In this document: positions 42,945 through 51,503 of the stretch, one piece after another
Numbering within the stretch: the first letter of the stretch is position 1
How the letters are laid out: each line of letters begins with the position of its first letter
Assembly: GCF_033949425.1 (NCBI RefSeq)
Contig: NZ_JAXAVX010000001.1
Location: 248,001-312,000 of the forward strand
DNA: 64,000 nt
Source: Patulibacter brassicae
GTDB taxonomy: Bacteria; Actinomycetota; Thermoleophilia; Solirubrobacterales; Solirubrobacteraceae
Direction of reading: 5' to 3'
Notes under the pieces: generated by a model
Databases searched by the model: none
Seen by the model: the letters and a program-made list of their open reading frames with translations, nothing else
Told to the model about the DNA's origin: nothing
Translations under genes and position numbers: made by a program

Positions 42945-43228
42945 CAGGCGCCCTGGCCCCCCTCGCCGTCGTCGTCGATCCGGAGGTTGCCCGCGCGGCC
43001 CGCGAGGATCTCCGTGAGGCGGTCGACGTCGGCGGTCGCGATGACCGCCTCGCCGTCCTCGTGACGCCGGCGCAGGCGGCTGACGAGCTCGGCCCGGAGG
43101 ATGTCGATCTGCCCGTGCAGGATCCGACGCCGGTAGCTGACCTCGGTCTCCTCCTGCGTCAGCCGGTCGATCATCGCCTTCAGCTCCTCGTCCGGGAGGC
43201 TGCCGAGATCGGGAAAGGAATCGTCCAT
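42944..43228 (-). CDS. RsiG-like helical protein with altered c-di-GMP motif
   Basis: A 94-residue helical protein. The segment ETEVSYRRRILHGQID (residues 27-42) aligns with the RsiG c-di-GMP signature E(X)3S(X)2R(X)3Q(X)3D: Glu27, Ser31, Arg34 and Asp42 are present, but the Gln position is His38. RsiG sequesters the sigma factor WhiG when bound to c-di-GMP in Streptomyces. First gene of the operon with FHA, FtsR-like, Apt and SRPBCC genes. Start at ATG 43228. No WhiG-type sigma gene is in the window. Confidence 0.72.
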   Translation of the reverse strand: MDDSFPDLGSLPDEELKAMIDRLTQEETEVSYRRRILHGQIDILRAELVSRLRRRHEDGEAVIATADVDRLTEILAGRAGNLRIDDDGEGGQGA

Positions 43229-43357
43229 GCGGGTGGTGGGCTCCGTGGGGTGAACGCCGCGGCGAGCATACCAGCGCCTCCCGCCCGGAACTCGACCTCG
43301 GCTTGAGGGTGCGCTCCCGGCCAGTGGACCACGTCCCCCGCGCGCGGGCACGCGGCC

Positions 43358-44140
43358 TCAGCGAGCGTTCGAGGGGCCCTCCGGCGCCGCCGCGCGGCGT
43401 CGTCGCAGCGCGCGGCGTCCCTGGACGGTGTAGCGGGCGCTCGCCAGCAGCGACATCGCGACCCCGATGCCCAGCAGGACGTCGGCGAGCGTCCCCACGC
43501 CCGCGAGCGCGAGGAAGAGCGACCCCATCGTCGGCACGACCGCGAGGCGACCCCACCAGTTCACCTGGAGGCTCAGGCCGAGGTTCATGGCTCGCCGACC
43601 GAAGAAGAGCATGTAGCACTCGCGGGCCACGATCAGCGCGAGCAGCCAGCGGGGCAGGAGGTCGAACGACCAGCACACCACGCCGCCCGCCAGGACGAGC
43701 GACCGGTCCGTCACGGGATCCAGCAGCGCGCCGAAGCGGCTGTACTGGCCGGTGGCGCGGGCGAGGAAGCCGTCGACGTAGTCGCTGCCCGCGATGAACG
43801 CGTAGAGCACGGCCGGCCCCGCCTCGGTGCCGCTGTCGTTGCTGAGCGCCCAGACGAGGAAGACCGGGATGAGCGCGAGCCGCACCATCCCGACGGCGTT
43901 CGGGATCGTCCAGACGTTCAGCGGCTGGCCGGGCAGGGTCTGCGGGGGCGGCGGGCCCGAGCGGTCCAGCCCGAAGAGCCGGTAGACCGTCATCCGGGCG
44001 CGCTCGGTCTGCTCGCGCGCCCGCTCCCGCACCTGCTCGGTCCGCTCGCGGACCTGTTCCGTGCGCTCGCGGGTGCGCTCGCGGACCTGCTCGGCCCGCT
44101 CCCGCGTCCGCTCGCGCACCTGCTCGGCGCGCTCGCGCAC
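43358..44140 (-). CDS. pgsA: CDP-alcohol phosphatidyltransferase with charged helical N-terminus
   Basis: Residues from MTVYRLFGL on form a six-helix CDP-alcohol transferase with the full active-site motif (SDYVDGFLARATGQYSRFGALL then DPVTDR), so it makes phosphatidylglycerophosphate or a similar lipid from CDP-diacylglycerol. Before it, in frame, runs about 50 residues of near-perfect 11-residue repeats (EQVRERTRERA type), a charged helix. GTG 44140 is used to include them (260 residues). The shorter start is ATG 43993 (211 residues). ProS ends 80 bases upstream. Confidence 0.8.
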   Translation of the reverse strand: MRERAEQVRERTRERAEQVRERTRERTEQVRERTEQVRERAREQTERARMTVYRLFGLDRSGPPPPQTLPGQPLNVWTIPNAVGMVRLALIPVFLVWALSNDSGTEAGPAVLYAFIAGSDYVDGFLARATGQYSRFGALLDPVTDRSLVLAGGVVCWSFDLLPRWLLALIVARECYMLFFGRRAMNLGLSLQVNWWGRLAVVPTMGSLFLALAGVGTLADVLLGIGVAMSLLASARYTVQGRRALRRRRAAAPEGPSNAR

Positions 44141-44220
44141 CGTCCCCGAGCCGTGGTCCGGCGGCTCGGGCGCGCGGTCCTCGGGACCGCCGTCGTCCGG
44201 CCTCTCGGGGCCCGCCGGGC

Positions 44221-45978
44221 TCAGGGGATCCGCTCCCAGAGCTCGCGGACGGCGGCCACGAGCCCGTCGAGCGGCAGCCCGCCCTCGACGTCCTGCTGGC
44301 CGCGCCGGACCTGCGCCTCGACGCGGCCCTCGGCCAGCGACCGGCGGCCGACCGTGAGCCGCAGCGGGCAGCCGAGCAGCTCGGCGTCGGTGAGCTTCAT
44401 CCCGGCACCGCCGTCGCGGTCGTCGAGCAGGACGCTGAAGCCGGCATCGCGCAGCTCGTCGTGGATCCGGGCCGCGGCGGCCTGCTCGTCCGTGCCCCGC
44501 TTGCCCAGCGCGACGACCTCGACGTCGAACGGCGCGATCGCCTTGGGCCACGCGATCCCGCGGTCGTCGTGGAACTGCTCGACCGCCGCCGCCGCGATCC
44601 GCGCGGGACCGATCCCGTAGGAGCCCATGACGATCGGCTGCTCGCGCCCGTCCTCGTCGAGGTACCGCGCGCCGAGCGGCTCGGAGTACCGCGTCATGAG
44701 CTGGAAGATGTTGCCGATCTCGATCGCCGGCTCGATGACGACCGTCCGGCCGTCGACGACGTCGCCCGCGACGACCTCCCGCACGTCGGCGACCTCGTAG
44801 GCGAAGTCCCGACCCGGCACCACGCCGTCGAGGTGCACGCCCTCCTCGTTGGCCCCGACGCACCAGCCGCCGGCCGGGCTGCCCTCCGCGGTGGCCACGA
44901 CCGCCGCGTCCACCACGACGGGGACGTCCGCGCCGACGGGCCCGAGCGAGCCGGGCGGGCCGAGGCGCTCGCGGATCTCCTCCTCGAAGGCCTGGCGAAC
45001 GGCGCCGCCGAGGGCCTTGGCGAGCTTCACGTCGCCGACCTGGTGGTCGCCGCGCAGGAGCACGAGCACGAACCGCGCCGCGCCCTCCGCGTCGGTGGCC
45101 ACCACGGGGAACGCCTTGAGCAGCGCGCCCGCCGGACGGTCGAGGTGCTCGGCGAGGGCCGCGATCGTGCGGACCCCGGGCGTCTGCACCCGCTGCGGCG
45201 CGTCGGGCGCGTCGGGCAGCGCCACGGGCTGGGGCTCGGCGCTGGCGACCTCGACGTTCGCGGCGTAGTGCCGCCCGACCGCGCCGGCGTCGCCGGGATC
45301 GACGCTCAGCACGACGTCGTCCTCGCCCGCGGCGCACGGCGCCATGTACTCGTGGGCGCGCTTGCCGCCCATCATGCCGGTGTCGGACTCGACCTCGTAC
45401 CAGCGCAGCCCGCTGCGGTCGTAGACCCGCGCGTACGCCTCGCGGAAGCGCTCGTACTGGGCCTGGAGGCCGGCCTCGTCGCGATCGAACGTGTAGGCGT
45501 CCTTCATGACGAACTCGCGCGTCCGCAGGACGCCGGCGCGCGGGCGCGGCTCGTCGCGCTCCTTCACCTGGAACTGGTAGAGCGAGAGCGGCAGGTCGCG
45601 GTAGGACCGCACCACCTGCGCGACGTGGAAGGTCACCGCCTCCTCGTGGGTCATCGCGAGGACCATGTCGGCGTCCTTGCGATCCCGCAGGCGGAAGAGC
45701 TCGCCGCCGATGGCGTCGTAGCGCCCCGTCCGCCGCCAGAGGTCGGCGGGCTGGAGCACCGGCATCAGCAGCTCCTGGCTGCCGATCCGGTCCATCTCCT
45801 CGCGGATGATGGCCACGATCCGCTGGTGCACGCGCCAGCCGGCCGGCAGCCACGTCCAGAGCCCGGCGCCGACCTGGCGCACGAGCCCGGCCCGCACCAT
45901 GAGCTGGTGGGACACCGCCTCCGCGTCGGCGGGGGGCTGGCGCTCGGTGGGCAGCAGCAGCTCGGACAGGCGGCTCAT
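44221..45978 (-). CDS. proS: prolyl-tRNA synthetase
   Basis: A 585-residue bacterial-type ProS. The class II core is split by a YbaK-like editing insert (about residues 235-395). Motifs include VRAGLVRQVGAGLWTWLPAG near the start, TREFVMKDAYTFDRDEAGL, GSYGIGPARIAAA and a C-terminal anticodon-binding domain. It attaches proline to tRNA-Pro. Start at ATG 45978. The 185 bases before it, shared with the divergent secreted protein, show no T-box that I can recognise. Confidence 0.95.
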   Translation of the reverse strand: MSRLSELLLPTERQPPADAEAVSHQLMVRAGLVRQVGAGLWTWLPAGWRVHQRIVAIIREEMDRIGSQELLMPVLQPADLWRRTGRYDAIGGELFRLRDRKDADMVLAMTHEEAVTFHVAQVVRSYRDLPLSLYQFQVKERDEPRPRAGVLRTREFVMKDAYTFDRDEAGLQAQYERFREAYARVYDRSGLRWYEVESDTGMMGGKRAHEYMAPCAAGEDDVVLSVDPGDAGAVGRHYAANVEVASAEPQPVALPDAPDAPQRVQTPGVRTIAALAEHLDRPAGALLKAFPVVATDAEGAARFVLVLLRGDHQVGDVKLAKALGGAVRQAFEEEIRERLGPPGSLGPVGADVPVVVDAAVVATAEGSPAGGWCVGANEEGVHLDGVVPGRDFAYEVADVREVVAGDVVDGRTVVIEPAIEIGNIFQLMTRYSEPLGARYLDEDGREQPIVMGSYGIGPARIAAAAVEQFHDDRGIAWPKAIAPFDVEVVALGKRGTDEQAAAARIHDELRDAGFSVLLDDRDGGAGMKLTDAELLGCPLRLTVGRRSLAEGRVEAQVRRGQQDVEGGLPLDGLVAAVRELWERIP

Positions 45979-46163
45979 CGCGGGAGAATCTATTCGACGG
46001 TCCCCCGTCGACGGCCCTCGACGCCGTCGGATGCGGGAGAATCGAGCCCCGCCGACCGCAACCTGCGGCGGGACGACGGGTTCCTGGTGGTGAGCGCACG
46101 CACCCGGCCGTCCCGGACGGCCCGCCGCCCGCTCACCGCCCCCAGCCGAGGAGCCCCTTCCCG

Positions 46164-47645
46164 ATGACCTCTCGCCTCCGCCGCGCCACGCCGCTCGTCC
46201 TCGCCGCCGCCGGCCTGCTCGCCCTGCCGGGCGGCGCGTCGGCGTCCAAGACGATGCTCACCGGCATCGCCGACGAGAACGTCCTGAACGGCGCCACGCC
46301 CGGTGGCGCGGACACGACCGTCGCCAAGTGGAAGGCCGAGGGCATCCAGGACGTCCGCACGTTCGCGCAGTGGAACAAGCTCGCGCCGGACGTCGATGCG
46401 ACGAAGGTCCCGGAGGGCAAGGACTGGCGCGACCCCGCCTCCTACGACTTCTCCTCGCTCGACCGCAAGATCGACCTCGTGCGGCGTCACGGCCTCGGCG
46501 TGACGCTCGTGCTGACCGGTCCCGGACCGGTGTGGGGCTCGCTCGAGCCGGCGCGGCGCAACGGCACGCTGAAGCCCAACCCGACGCTCTTCGGCCAGTT
46601 CTCCGAGGCGGTCGCCAAGCACGTCGCCGATCGCGTCGACCGCTACATCATCTGGAACGAGCCGAACGTCGCCACGTGGCTGCAGCCGCAGTGGACCTGC
46701 ACCGGGCTGAAGTGCCGTCCGTACTCGCCGTACCTCTACCGCCAGCTGGCGGCGAAGGGCTATGCCGCGGTGAAGCGGCACGACTCCACCGCGCGCGTCG
46801 CGATCGGCGGCACGTCCTCGAAGGGCACGATCGCGGCCCCGCGGATCGGCCGCACGAACTCCGCGATGCAGCCGCTCGTCTTCCTGCGCGAGATGAGCTG
46901 CGTCACGGCGAAGTACAAGCGGACCCGCTCCGGCCGGTGCAAGGGCTTCAAGCCGCTGAGCGGCGAGGCGCTCTCCTACCATCCGCACCCGCGCGAGTTC
47001 TCGCCGGGTCGCACGGACCCGGCCAAGGACAACGCGCGGATCGCCGACCTGCCGCGCCTGCTGCGCGCGCTGGACCGGATGCAGCGCGCGGGCGGGTTCA
47101 AGGTCCGCGGCGCGAAGCGGATGCCGCTCTGGCTCGACGAGTTCGGCTACGAGACCTACCCGCCGGACCGCAAGGGCAACGGCACGGTCTCCCTGTCCCG
47201 CCAGAAGGCGTGGACGCAGTGGGGCATCGCGAAGGCCGCGCGCCAGTCGCGCGTCCAGATGCTCACGCAGTACGAGTGGTTCGACGAGCCGACCGGGTCC
47301 GACGAGAACGAGCAGTTCAACCGGTGGCAGTCCGGCCCGTTCTTCGTCGACGGCCGGCCCAAGCCGCTGGCGGCCGTCTTCGCGACGCCGATCTACGGCT
47401 GGCGCACGAGCCGCAGCGCGACGGTCTGGGGCCAGGCCCGCCCGGCGACGAGCCGCATCCGCGTGACGCTGCAGCGCAGCACCGGCGGGGCGTTCCGGGA
47501 CTACAAGGCCGTGACGACGAACGCCGTCGGCCAGTTCACCGCGAAGGTCCCGCGCTCGAGCAAGACCCGGTACCGCTTCACGTTCGTCGACCCGAGCTCG
47601 CAGCAGACCCGCACGAGCGACGCGGTCCGGCTGACGAAGGAGTAG
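46164..47645 (+). CDS. secreted glycoside hydrolase-like TIM-barrel protein
   Basis: A 493-residue secreted protein. A signal peptide (TPLVLAAAGLLALPGGASA) precedes a barrel body. YIIWNEPNVATWLQPQW holds the Asn-Glu pair of clan GH-A acid/base residues, and PLWLDEFGYETYPP could supply the nucleophile Glu. A beta-rich C-terminal domain (about residues 405-493) may bind cell-wall or polysaccharide. Shares the layout of the protein at 33094, and both keep an FLRE...SCVT segment with Cys. Substrate unknown. Confidence 0.75.
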   Translation: MTSRLRRATPLVLAAAGLLALPGGASASKTMLTGIADENVLNGATPGGADTTVAKWKAEGIQDVRTFAQWNKLAPDVDATKVPEGKDWRDPASYDFSSLDRKIDLVRRHGLGVTLVLTGPGPVWGSLEPARRNGTLKPNPTLFGQFSEAVAKHVADRVDRYIIWNEPNVATWLQPQWTCTGLKCRPYSPYLYRQLAAKGYAAVKRHDSTARVAIGGTSSKGTIAAPRIGRTNSAMQPLVFLREMSCVTAKYKRTRSGRCKGFKPLSGEALSYHPHPREFSPGRTDPAKDNARIADLPRLLRALDRMQRAGGFKVRGAKRMPLWLDEFGYETYPPDRKGNGTVSLSRQKAWTQWGIAKAARQSRVQMLTQYEWFDEPTGSDENEQFNRWQSGPFFVDGRPKPLAAVFATPIYGWRTSRSATVWGQARPATSRIRVTLQRSTGGAFRDYKAVTTNAVGQFTAKVPRSSKTRYRFTFVDPSSQQTRTSDAVRLTKE

Positions 47646-47679
47646 CGCCCCGCGGGCGGGGGCCGGCGCCACCGGCCGC

Positions 47680-47693
47680 GCGCCCTCGGGCGC
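47680..47693. terminator. short hairpin between convergent genes
   Basis: GCGCCC and GGGCGC pair around TC in a GC-rich gap (47646-47734) between the secreted protein (plus) and ispG (minus). Short and one of several possible foldings. Confidence 0.35.
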
Positions 47694-47734
47694 CCGGCGC
47701 TCGCCCCCGGTCCGCCCGTCGGAGCGCCGGCGGC

Positions 47735-49012
47735 TCAGCCGCCGGTGCGGGTGAACCGCCGGCCGGCGGTCGGCGAGGAGGACTCGTCGACGAGGCGCCC
47801 GCCCTCGGGCGGTGCCGCGGCGGCCTGCGCCTCGGCCTCGGCCTTCTCCTTCTCGATCGCCGCAAGGCGCTCGGGCGTCATCGCGGAGAGGTCCTCGTTC
47901 TCCGAGAGCCACTGGGTCGCCTCGGCGACCTCCCGCTCGTCGCGCACGACGGTCTTGCCCGACGCGTAGTAGCGGTCGATCTCCTTGAAGAGCTCGTCGA
48001 CGAGCTGGTCGGTGGGGACCTTCTTCAGCGGCTCGCCCTTGGAGAAGATCATCCCGGCGTCCTTCGCCCCCGTGATGCCGAAGTCGGCGTGGCGCGCCTC
48101 GCCGATCCCGTTCACCGCGCAGCCGAGGACGGAGACCTCGATCGGGTCCTCGTAGGCCTCGAGCCGCCGCTCGACCTCGGCCACGACCGAGTCCATGTCG
48201 AACTGCAGGCGGCCGCAGGTCGGGCAGGCGATGAGGACCGGGCCCTTCTCGCGGAGCTTCAGCGCCTTCAGGATCTCCCACGCGACCTTCACCTCCTCCT
48301 CGGCGTGGAACGTCGAGAGGGAGATGCGGACGGTGTCCCCGATGCCGTCGGCCAGCAGCGTGCCGAGGCCCACGGCGCTCTTCAGCGAGCCGGTGTACTT
48401 CGTGCCCGCCTCGGTGATCCCGAGGTGCAGCGGGTACGGGATCCGCTCGCTGAGCCGCCGGTTCGAGGCGATCGTGTTCGGGACCGAGGTCGACTTCATC
48501 GAGACCTTGAACTGGTCGAAGTCGAGGCGCTCCATGAGCTCGACCGTCTCGACCGCGGCGCGCACGAGCGCCTCGACCGGATCGGAGTACTCGAGGTCGC
48601 GCAGGTGCTTGGGCAGCGACCCGGAGTTCACGCCGACGCGGATCGGCACGTCGTGGCGCTTGGCGGTCGCCACGACCTCGGCGACCTTCTCGGGGCCGCC
48701 GATGTTGCCCGGGTTGATCCGGATGCAGTGGGCGCCGGCCTCGATCGCCTTGATCGCGAGCGTGTGGTTGAAGTGGATGTCGGCGATGATCGGGATCGGC
48801 GACTCGCGCACGATCGTCTTCAGCGCCTGGACGTCGTCGTCGCGCGGGACGGCGCAGCGAACGAGGTCCGCGCCGGCCTCGGCGACCCGGCGGATCTGGG
48901 CGAGGGTCTCCGCGACGTTCGCGGTCTCGGTCTTCGTCATCGTCTGCACGGCGACCGGCGCGCCGCCCCCGATGGGGACGTCGCCGACGCGGATCTGACG
49001 CTGCGAGGCCAT
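47735..49012 (-). CDS. ispG: 4-hydroxy-3-methylbut-2-enyl diphosphate synthase (IspG)
   Basis: A 425-residue Fe-S enzyme of the MEP isoprenoid pathway. It starts VGDVPIGGGAPVAVQTMTKT, has RINPGNIGG and SMKSTSV segments, and binds a 4Fe-4S cluster through ACPTCGR and GCAVNGIGEA (three cysteines and a Glu). The last 50 residues are an acidic/Ala-rich tail beyond the normal end. Single gene; its partner dxr is at 54698. Confidence 0.94.
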   Translation of the reverse strand: MASQRQIRVGDVPIGGGAPVAVQTMTKTETANVAETLAQIRRVAEAGADLVRCAVPRDDDVQALKTIVRESPIPIIADIHFNHTLAIKAIEAGAHCIRINPGNIGGPEKVAEVVATAKRHDVPIRVGVNSGSLPKHLRDLEYSDPVEALVRAAVETVELMERLDFDQFKVSMKSTSVPNTIASNRRLSERIPYPLHLGITEAGTKYTGSLKSAVGLGTLLADGIGDTVRISLSTFHAEEEVKVAWEILKALKLREKGPVLIACPTCGRLQFDMDSVVAEVERRLEAYEDPIEVSVLGCAVNGIGEARHADFGITGAKDAGMIFSKGEPLKKVPTDQLVDELFKEIDRYYASGKTVVRDEREVAEATQWLSENEDLSAMTPERLAAIEKEKAEAEAQAAAAPPEGGRLVDESSSPTAGRRFTRTGG

Positions 49013-49161
49013 GCACCGATTGTACGGAGGCGCCGCACCCGGCCGTGCAGCCGTCCGGTGACCGCGGAGACGGCCGCTGCGGAGCGCTTCGGAGCGAGTC
49101 CCACCCGGGGCGTGCGCCGCGCGGCGAGATCCGGGGAATCGATCATCTAGCCTGCCTCGAC

Positions 49162-49791
49162 GTGCGCGCCGCTCCCGACGTCTACGCGACCGCCCGCGGG
49201 CCCCTGGCCCGGCTCGCCGGTCCGGTGGCCGCGCGCCTGCGCGCCCGCCGCCATGAGCTGCTCTTCGGCCTCACCGGGCTGGACCGCCTCGGCCGTCCGG
49301 CGCGGATCCTCGACGTCGGGTGCGGGACGCTCGGGCTGCGCGCCCAGGCGCCCGACCTCGACGTCACCGGCGTCGACCTCGTGCCCCGGCCCACGTACCC
49401 GGGGCCGTTCGTGCAGGCCGACGCGACCCGGGGCCTGCCGTTCGCCGAGGGCGCGTTCGACCTCGTCTACTGCAGCTCGGTGATCGAGCACGTCGCGCCC
49501 GAGCAGCGCGCCGCGCTCTGCCGCGAGCTCCTCCGGGTCGGGCGCGGCGTCTACGTGCAGACGCCGGCGTGGTCGTTCCCGATCGAGCCCCATGCCCTGC
49601 TGCCGGTCGCGCACTGGCTGCCGCCCGCGATCCGGCGCCCGTACTGGCGCCTCGGAGCGCAGGGGCACTGGGAGGACGTGCGCCTGCTGCGACGGGGCGA
49701 GCTCGCGCGGCTGCTGCCCGGCACCACGGTCCACGGCGAGGCCGTCGGGCCGGTGACGAAGAGCTGGATCGCCGTCCGCCCCGTCGCCTGA
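49162..49791 (+). CDS. class I SAM-dependent methyltransferase
   Basis: A 209-residue methyltransferase. Motif I is ARILDVGCGTLGLRA, followed by VTGVDLVPRP, FVQADATRGLPFAEGAFDLVYCSSVIEHV. The C-terminal WSFPIEPHALLPVAHWLPPA segment is common among small-molecule or lipid-sugar methyltransferases. Substrate unknown. GTG start 49162; upstream bases contain no better start. Alone, ending at a strong bidirectional hairpin. Confidence 0.82.
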   Translation: MRAAPDVYATARGPLARLAGPVAARLRARRHELLFGLTGLDRLGRPARILDVGCGTLGLRAQAPDLDVTGVDLVPRPTYPGPFVQADATRGLPFAEGAFDLVYCSSVIEHVAPEQRAALCRELLRVGRGVYVQTPAWSFPIEPHALLPVAHWLPPAIRRPYWRLGAQGHWEDVRLLRRGELARLLPGTTVHGEAVGPVTKSWIAVRPVA

Positions 49792-49806
49792 GGCACGCGG
49801 CTCGTC

Positions 49807-49844
49807 GCGACGGGTCCGGCGCCGCGCGGCGCCGGACCCGTCGC
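49807..49844. terminator. bidirectional terminator hairpin
   Basis: A perfect 17-bp stem (GCGACGGGTCCGGCGCC / GGCGCCGGACCCGTCGC) with loop GCGC separates the convergent methyltransferase and permease genes. Confidence 0.72.
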
Positions 49845-49848
49845 GGGA

Positions 49849-51279
49849 TCAGGAGCGCGGCGGCTCGTCGCGCTCGGGGTGCTCGATCGCGGTGATGACG
49901 CCCGTGTCGAACTCGTCGTTGCCGCGCGTGGCCACCCAGTTGGCGAGCCAGAACACGAGCCCCAGCCCGAGCAGGAGGAGCGCCCGCGTGATCTGCTCGG
50001 TGTCGTTGGCGACGCGGTGGATCAGCAGCGCCAGGGCCGCGACCGCGCCGATCGCCGGCAGGAGCGTCGGGGCGACGAAGTGCTGGTGCGAGACCGGGTC
50101 GCGCCGCAGCACCAGGACGCTGATGTTCACCGTGATGAACACGATCAGCAACAGCGTCGTCGTGGTCGCCGCGAGGTCGGAGATGTCACCGGTCGCGGTG
50201 AGGATCACCGCCAGGCCGGTCGTGAACAGGATCGCCGCCCAGGGCGTCTGCCGGCCCCGGTGGACCTTGCCGAAGAACTGCGGCACGATCCGCTGCCGCG
50301 CCATGCCGTAGGTCAGGCGCGAGGCCATGATCATGTTGATCAGCGCGCCGTTGATGAGCGCCAGGACCCCGATCGCGGCGAAGATCTTCACCTCGACCGC
50401 CAGCGGCCCGGTCGTGGCGATCTCCAGCAGCGGCGTCGTGTCCTCGTCGGTGAGCGTCGCGTAGGACAGCACCGCCGGGGCGATGATCCCGATCACGATG
50501 TAGAGCGTGCCGGCGATCAGGAGACCGCCGAAGAGCGCCCGGGGGTAGTCCCGGATCGGGTCCTTCGCCTCCTCCGCGACGTTCACCGAGTCCTCGAAGC
50601 CGATCAGCGCGTAGAAGGCCAGGGCGGTGCCGGCGAGCGCGGCCGGGATCAGGCTGACGTCGTTGCCGGCCTCCTTCGCCTCGCTCGTCGAGAACGCGTT
50701 GCCGACGTCGCCGACGCCGTCCAGCAGGGCGCCGACGCCGATCACGATGATGAGGATCAGGCCGCCGAACTCGATGAGCGTCAGGACGACGTTGATCTTC
50801 ACCGACTCGCTGATGCCGCGGAAGTTCACGGCCGCCACGATCATGAGGAAGCCGAGGGCGATGAGGATCGTCTGCGTCTCCGACAGGGTCCAGTCGAAGA
50901 GCCGCGGCAGGTAGGTCTCCGCGACGCCGCGCGAGAGCGTCGACGCCGACGCGATGCCCGAGCACATGACGGCGAACGCGATCATGAACGTGAAGAACGG
51001 CTTGCGGAACGCCTTGTTGACGTAGAGCGCCGCGCCCGCCGCCTGCGGGTACTTCGTCACGAGCTCCGCGTACGCGGTGGCGGTGAGGAGGGCCAGGAGC
51101 AGGGCGAGCGCGAACGGCAGCCAGACGAGCCCGCCGACCTCGCCGCCGATGACGCCGACGAGCGTGTAGATGCCGCCGCCGACGACGTCGCCGATGACGA
51201 ACAGCAGCAGCATGTTGCGCGAGATCGCCCGCTTGAGCGGTGGATCCGACGCTGGGGGCGCGGCGGTGCCGGCTTCCAT
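49849..51279 (-). CDS. APC-family amino acid permease
   Basis: A 476-residue permease with about 12 helices. The start NMLLLFVIGDVVGGGIYTLVG has the helix-1 GxGIY-type motif of APC transporters, and the helix-6 segment FYALIGFEDSVNVAEEAKDP is conserved. It should import an amino acid or amine with protons. A perfect 16-bp palindrome (51401-51416) upstream may be its operator. Substrate unknown. Confidence 0.9.
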   Translation of the reverse strand: MEAGTAAPPASDPPLKRAISRNMLLLFVIGDVVGGGIYTLVGVIGGEVGGLVWLPFALALLLALLTATAYAELVTKYPQAAGAALYVNKAFRKPFFTFMIAFAVMCSGIASASTLSRGVAETYLPRLFDWTLSETQTILIALGFLMIVAAVNFRGISESVKINVVLTLIEFGGLILIIVIGVGALLDGVGDVGNAFSTSEAKEAGNDVSLIPAALAGTALAFYALIGFEDSVNVAEEAKDPIRDYPRALFGGLLIAGTLYIVIGIIAPAVLSYATLTDEDTTPLLEIATTGPLAVEVKIFAAIGVLALINGALINMIMASRLTYGMARQRIVPQFFGKVHRGRQTPWAAILFTTGLAVILTATGDISDLAATTTTLLLIVFITVNISVLVLRRDPVSHQHFVAPTLLPAIGAVAALALLIHRVANDTEQITRALLLLGLGLVFWLANWVATRGNDEFDTGVITAIEHPERDEPPRS

Positions 51280-51400
51280 TGGTGCCTCCCGAGGGGGTTT
51301 GGGGGATCGGGCGGGCGCCCCGCGGGCGACCGCGTGGCCACGCTCTCATACGCGCCGGACCCGTGCCAGTGCGCCAACGGCACGAGTGGCGCGCCACGTG

Positions 51401-51416
51401 CTGTCCGATCGGACAG
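51401..51416. promoter_or_regulatory. palindromic operator candidate upstream of the permease
   Basis: CTGTCCGATCGGACAG is a perfect 16-bp palindrome in the 224-base gap between the permease start (51279) and the acyl-CoA synthetase stop (51504). It fits a TetR-size operator. No adjacent regulator gene is present. Confidence 0.5.
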
Positions 51417-51503
51417 TGCCCGGTGCGCGCCTCGTTCGGGATCGGTCCCCCCCCGGCCGACCCGAGGTCGGCGGCCGGCGCCTCAGCGCGGATCCACCGA
51501 TGC

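Noticed and set aside
45979..46163. T-box leader before proS
   Set aside because: I do not see the T-box sequence or specifier hairpin in these 185 bases.
45990..49016. A 1008-residue minus-strand open frame
   Set aside because: It is Arg/Pro-rich, has no domain, and covers ispG and the secreted protein in other frames. It is open only because stop codons are rare at this GC content.
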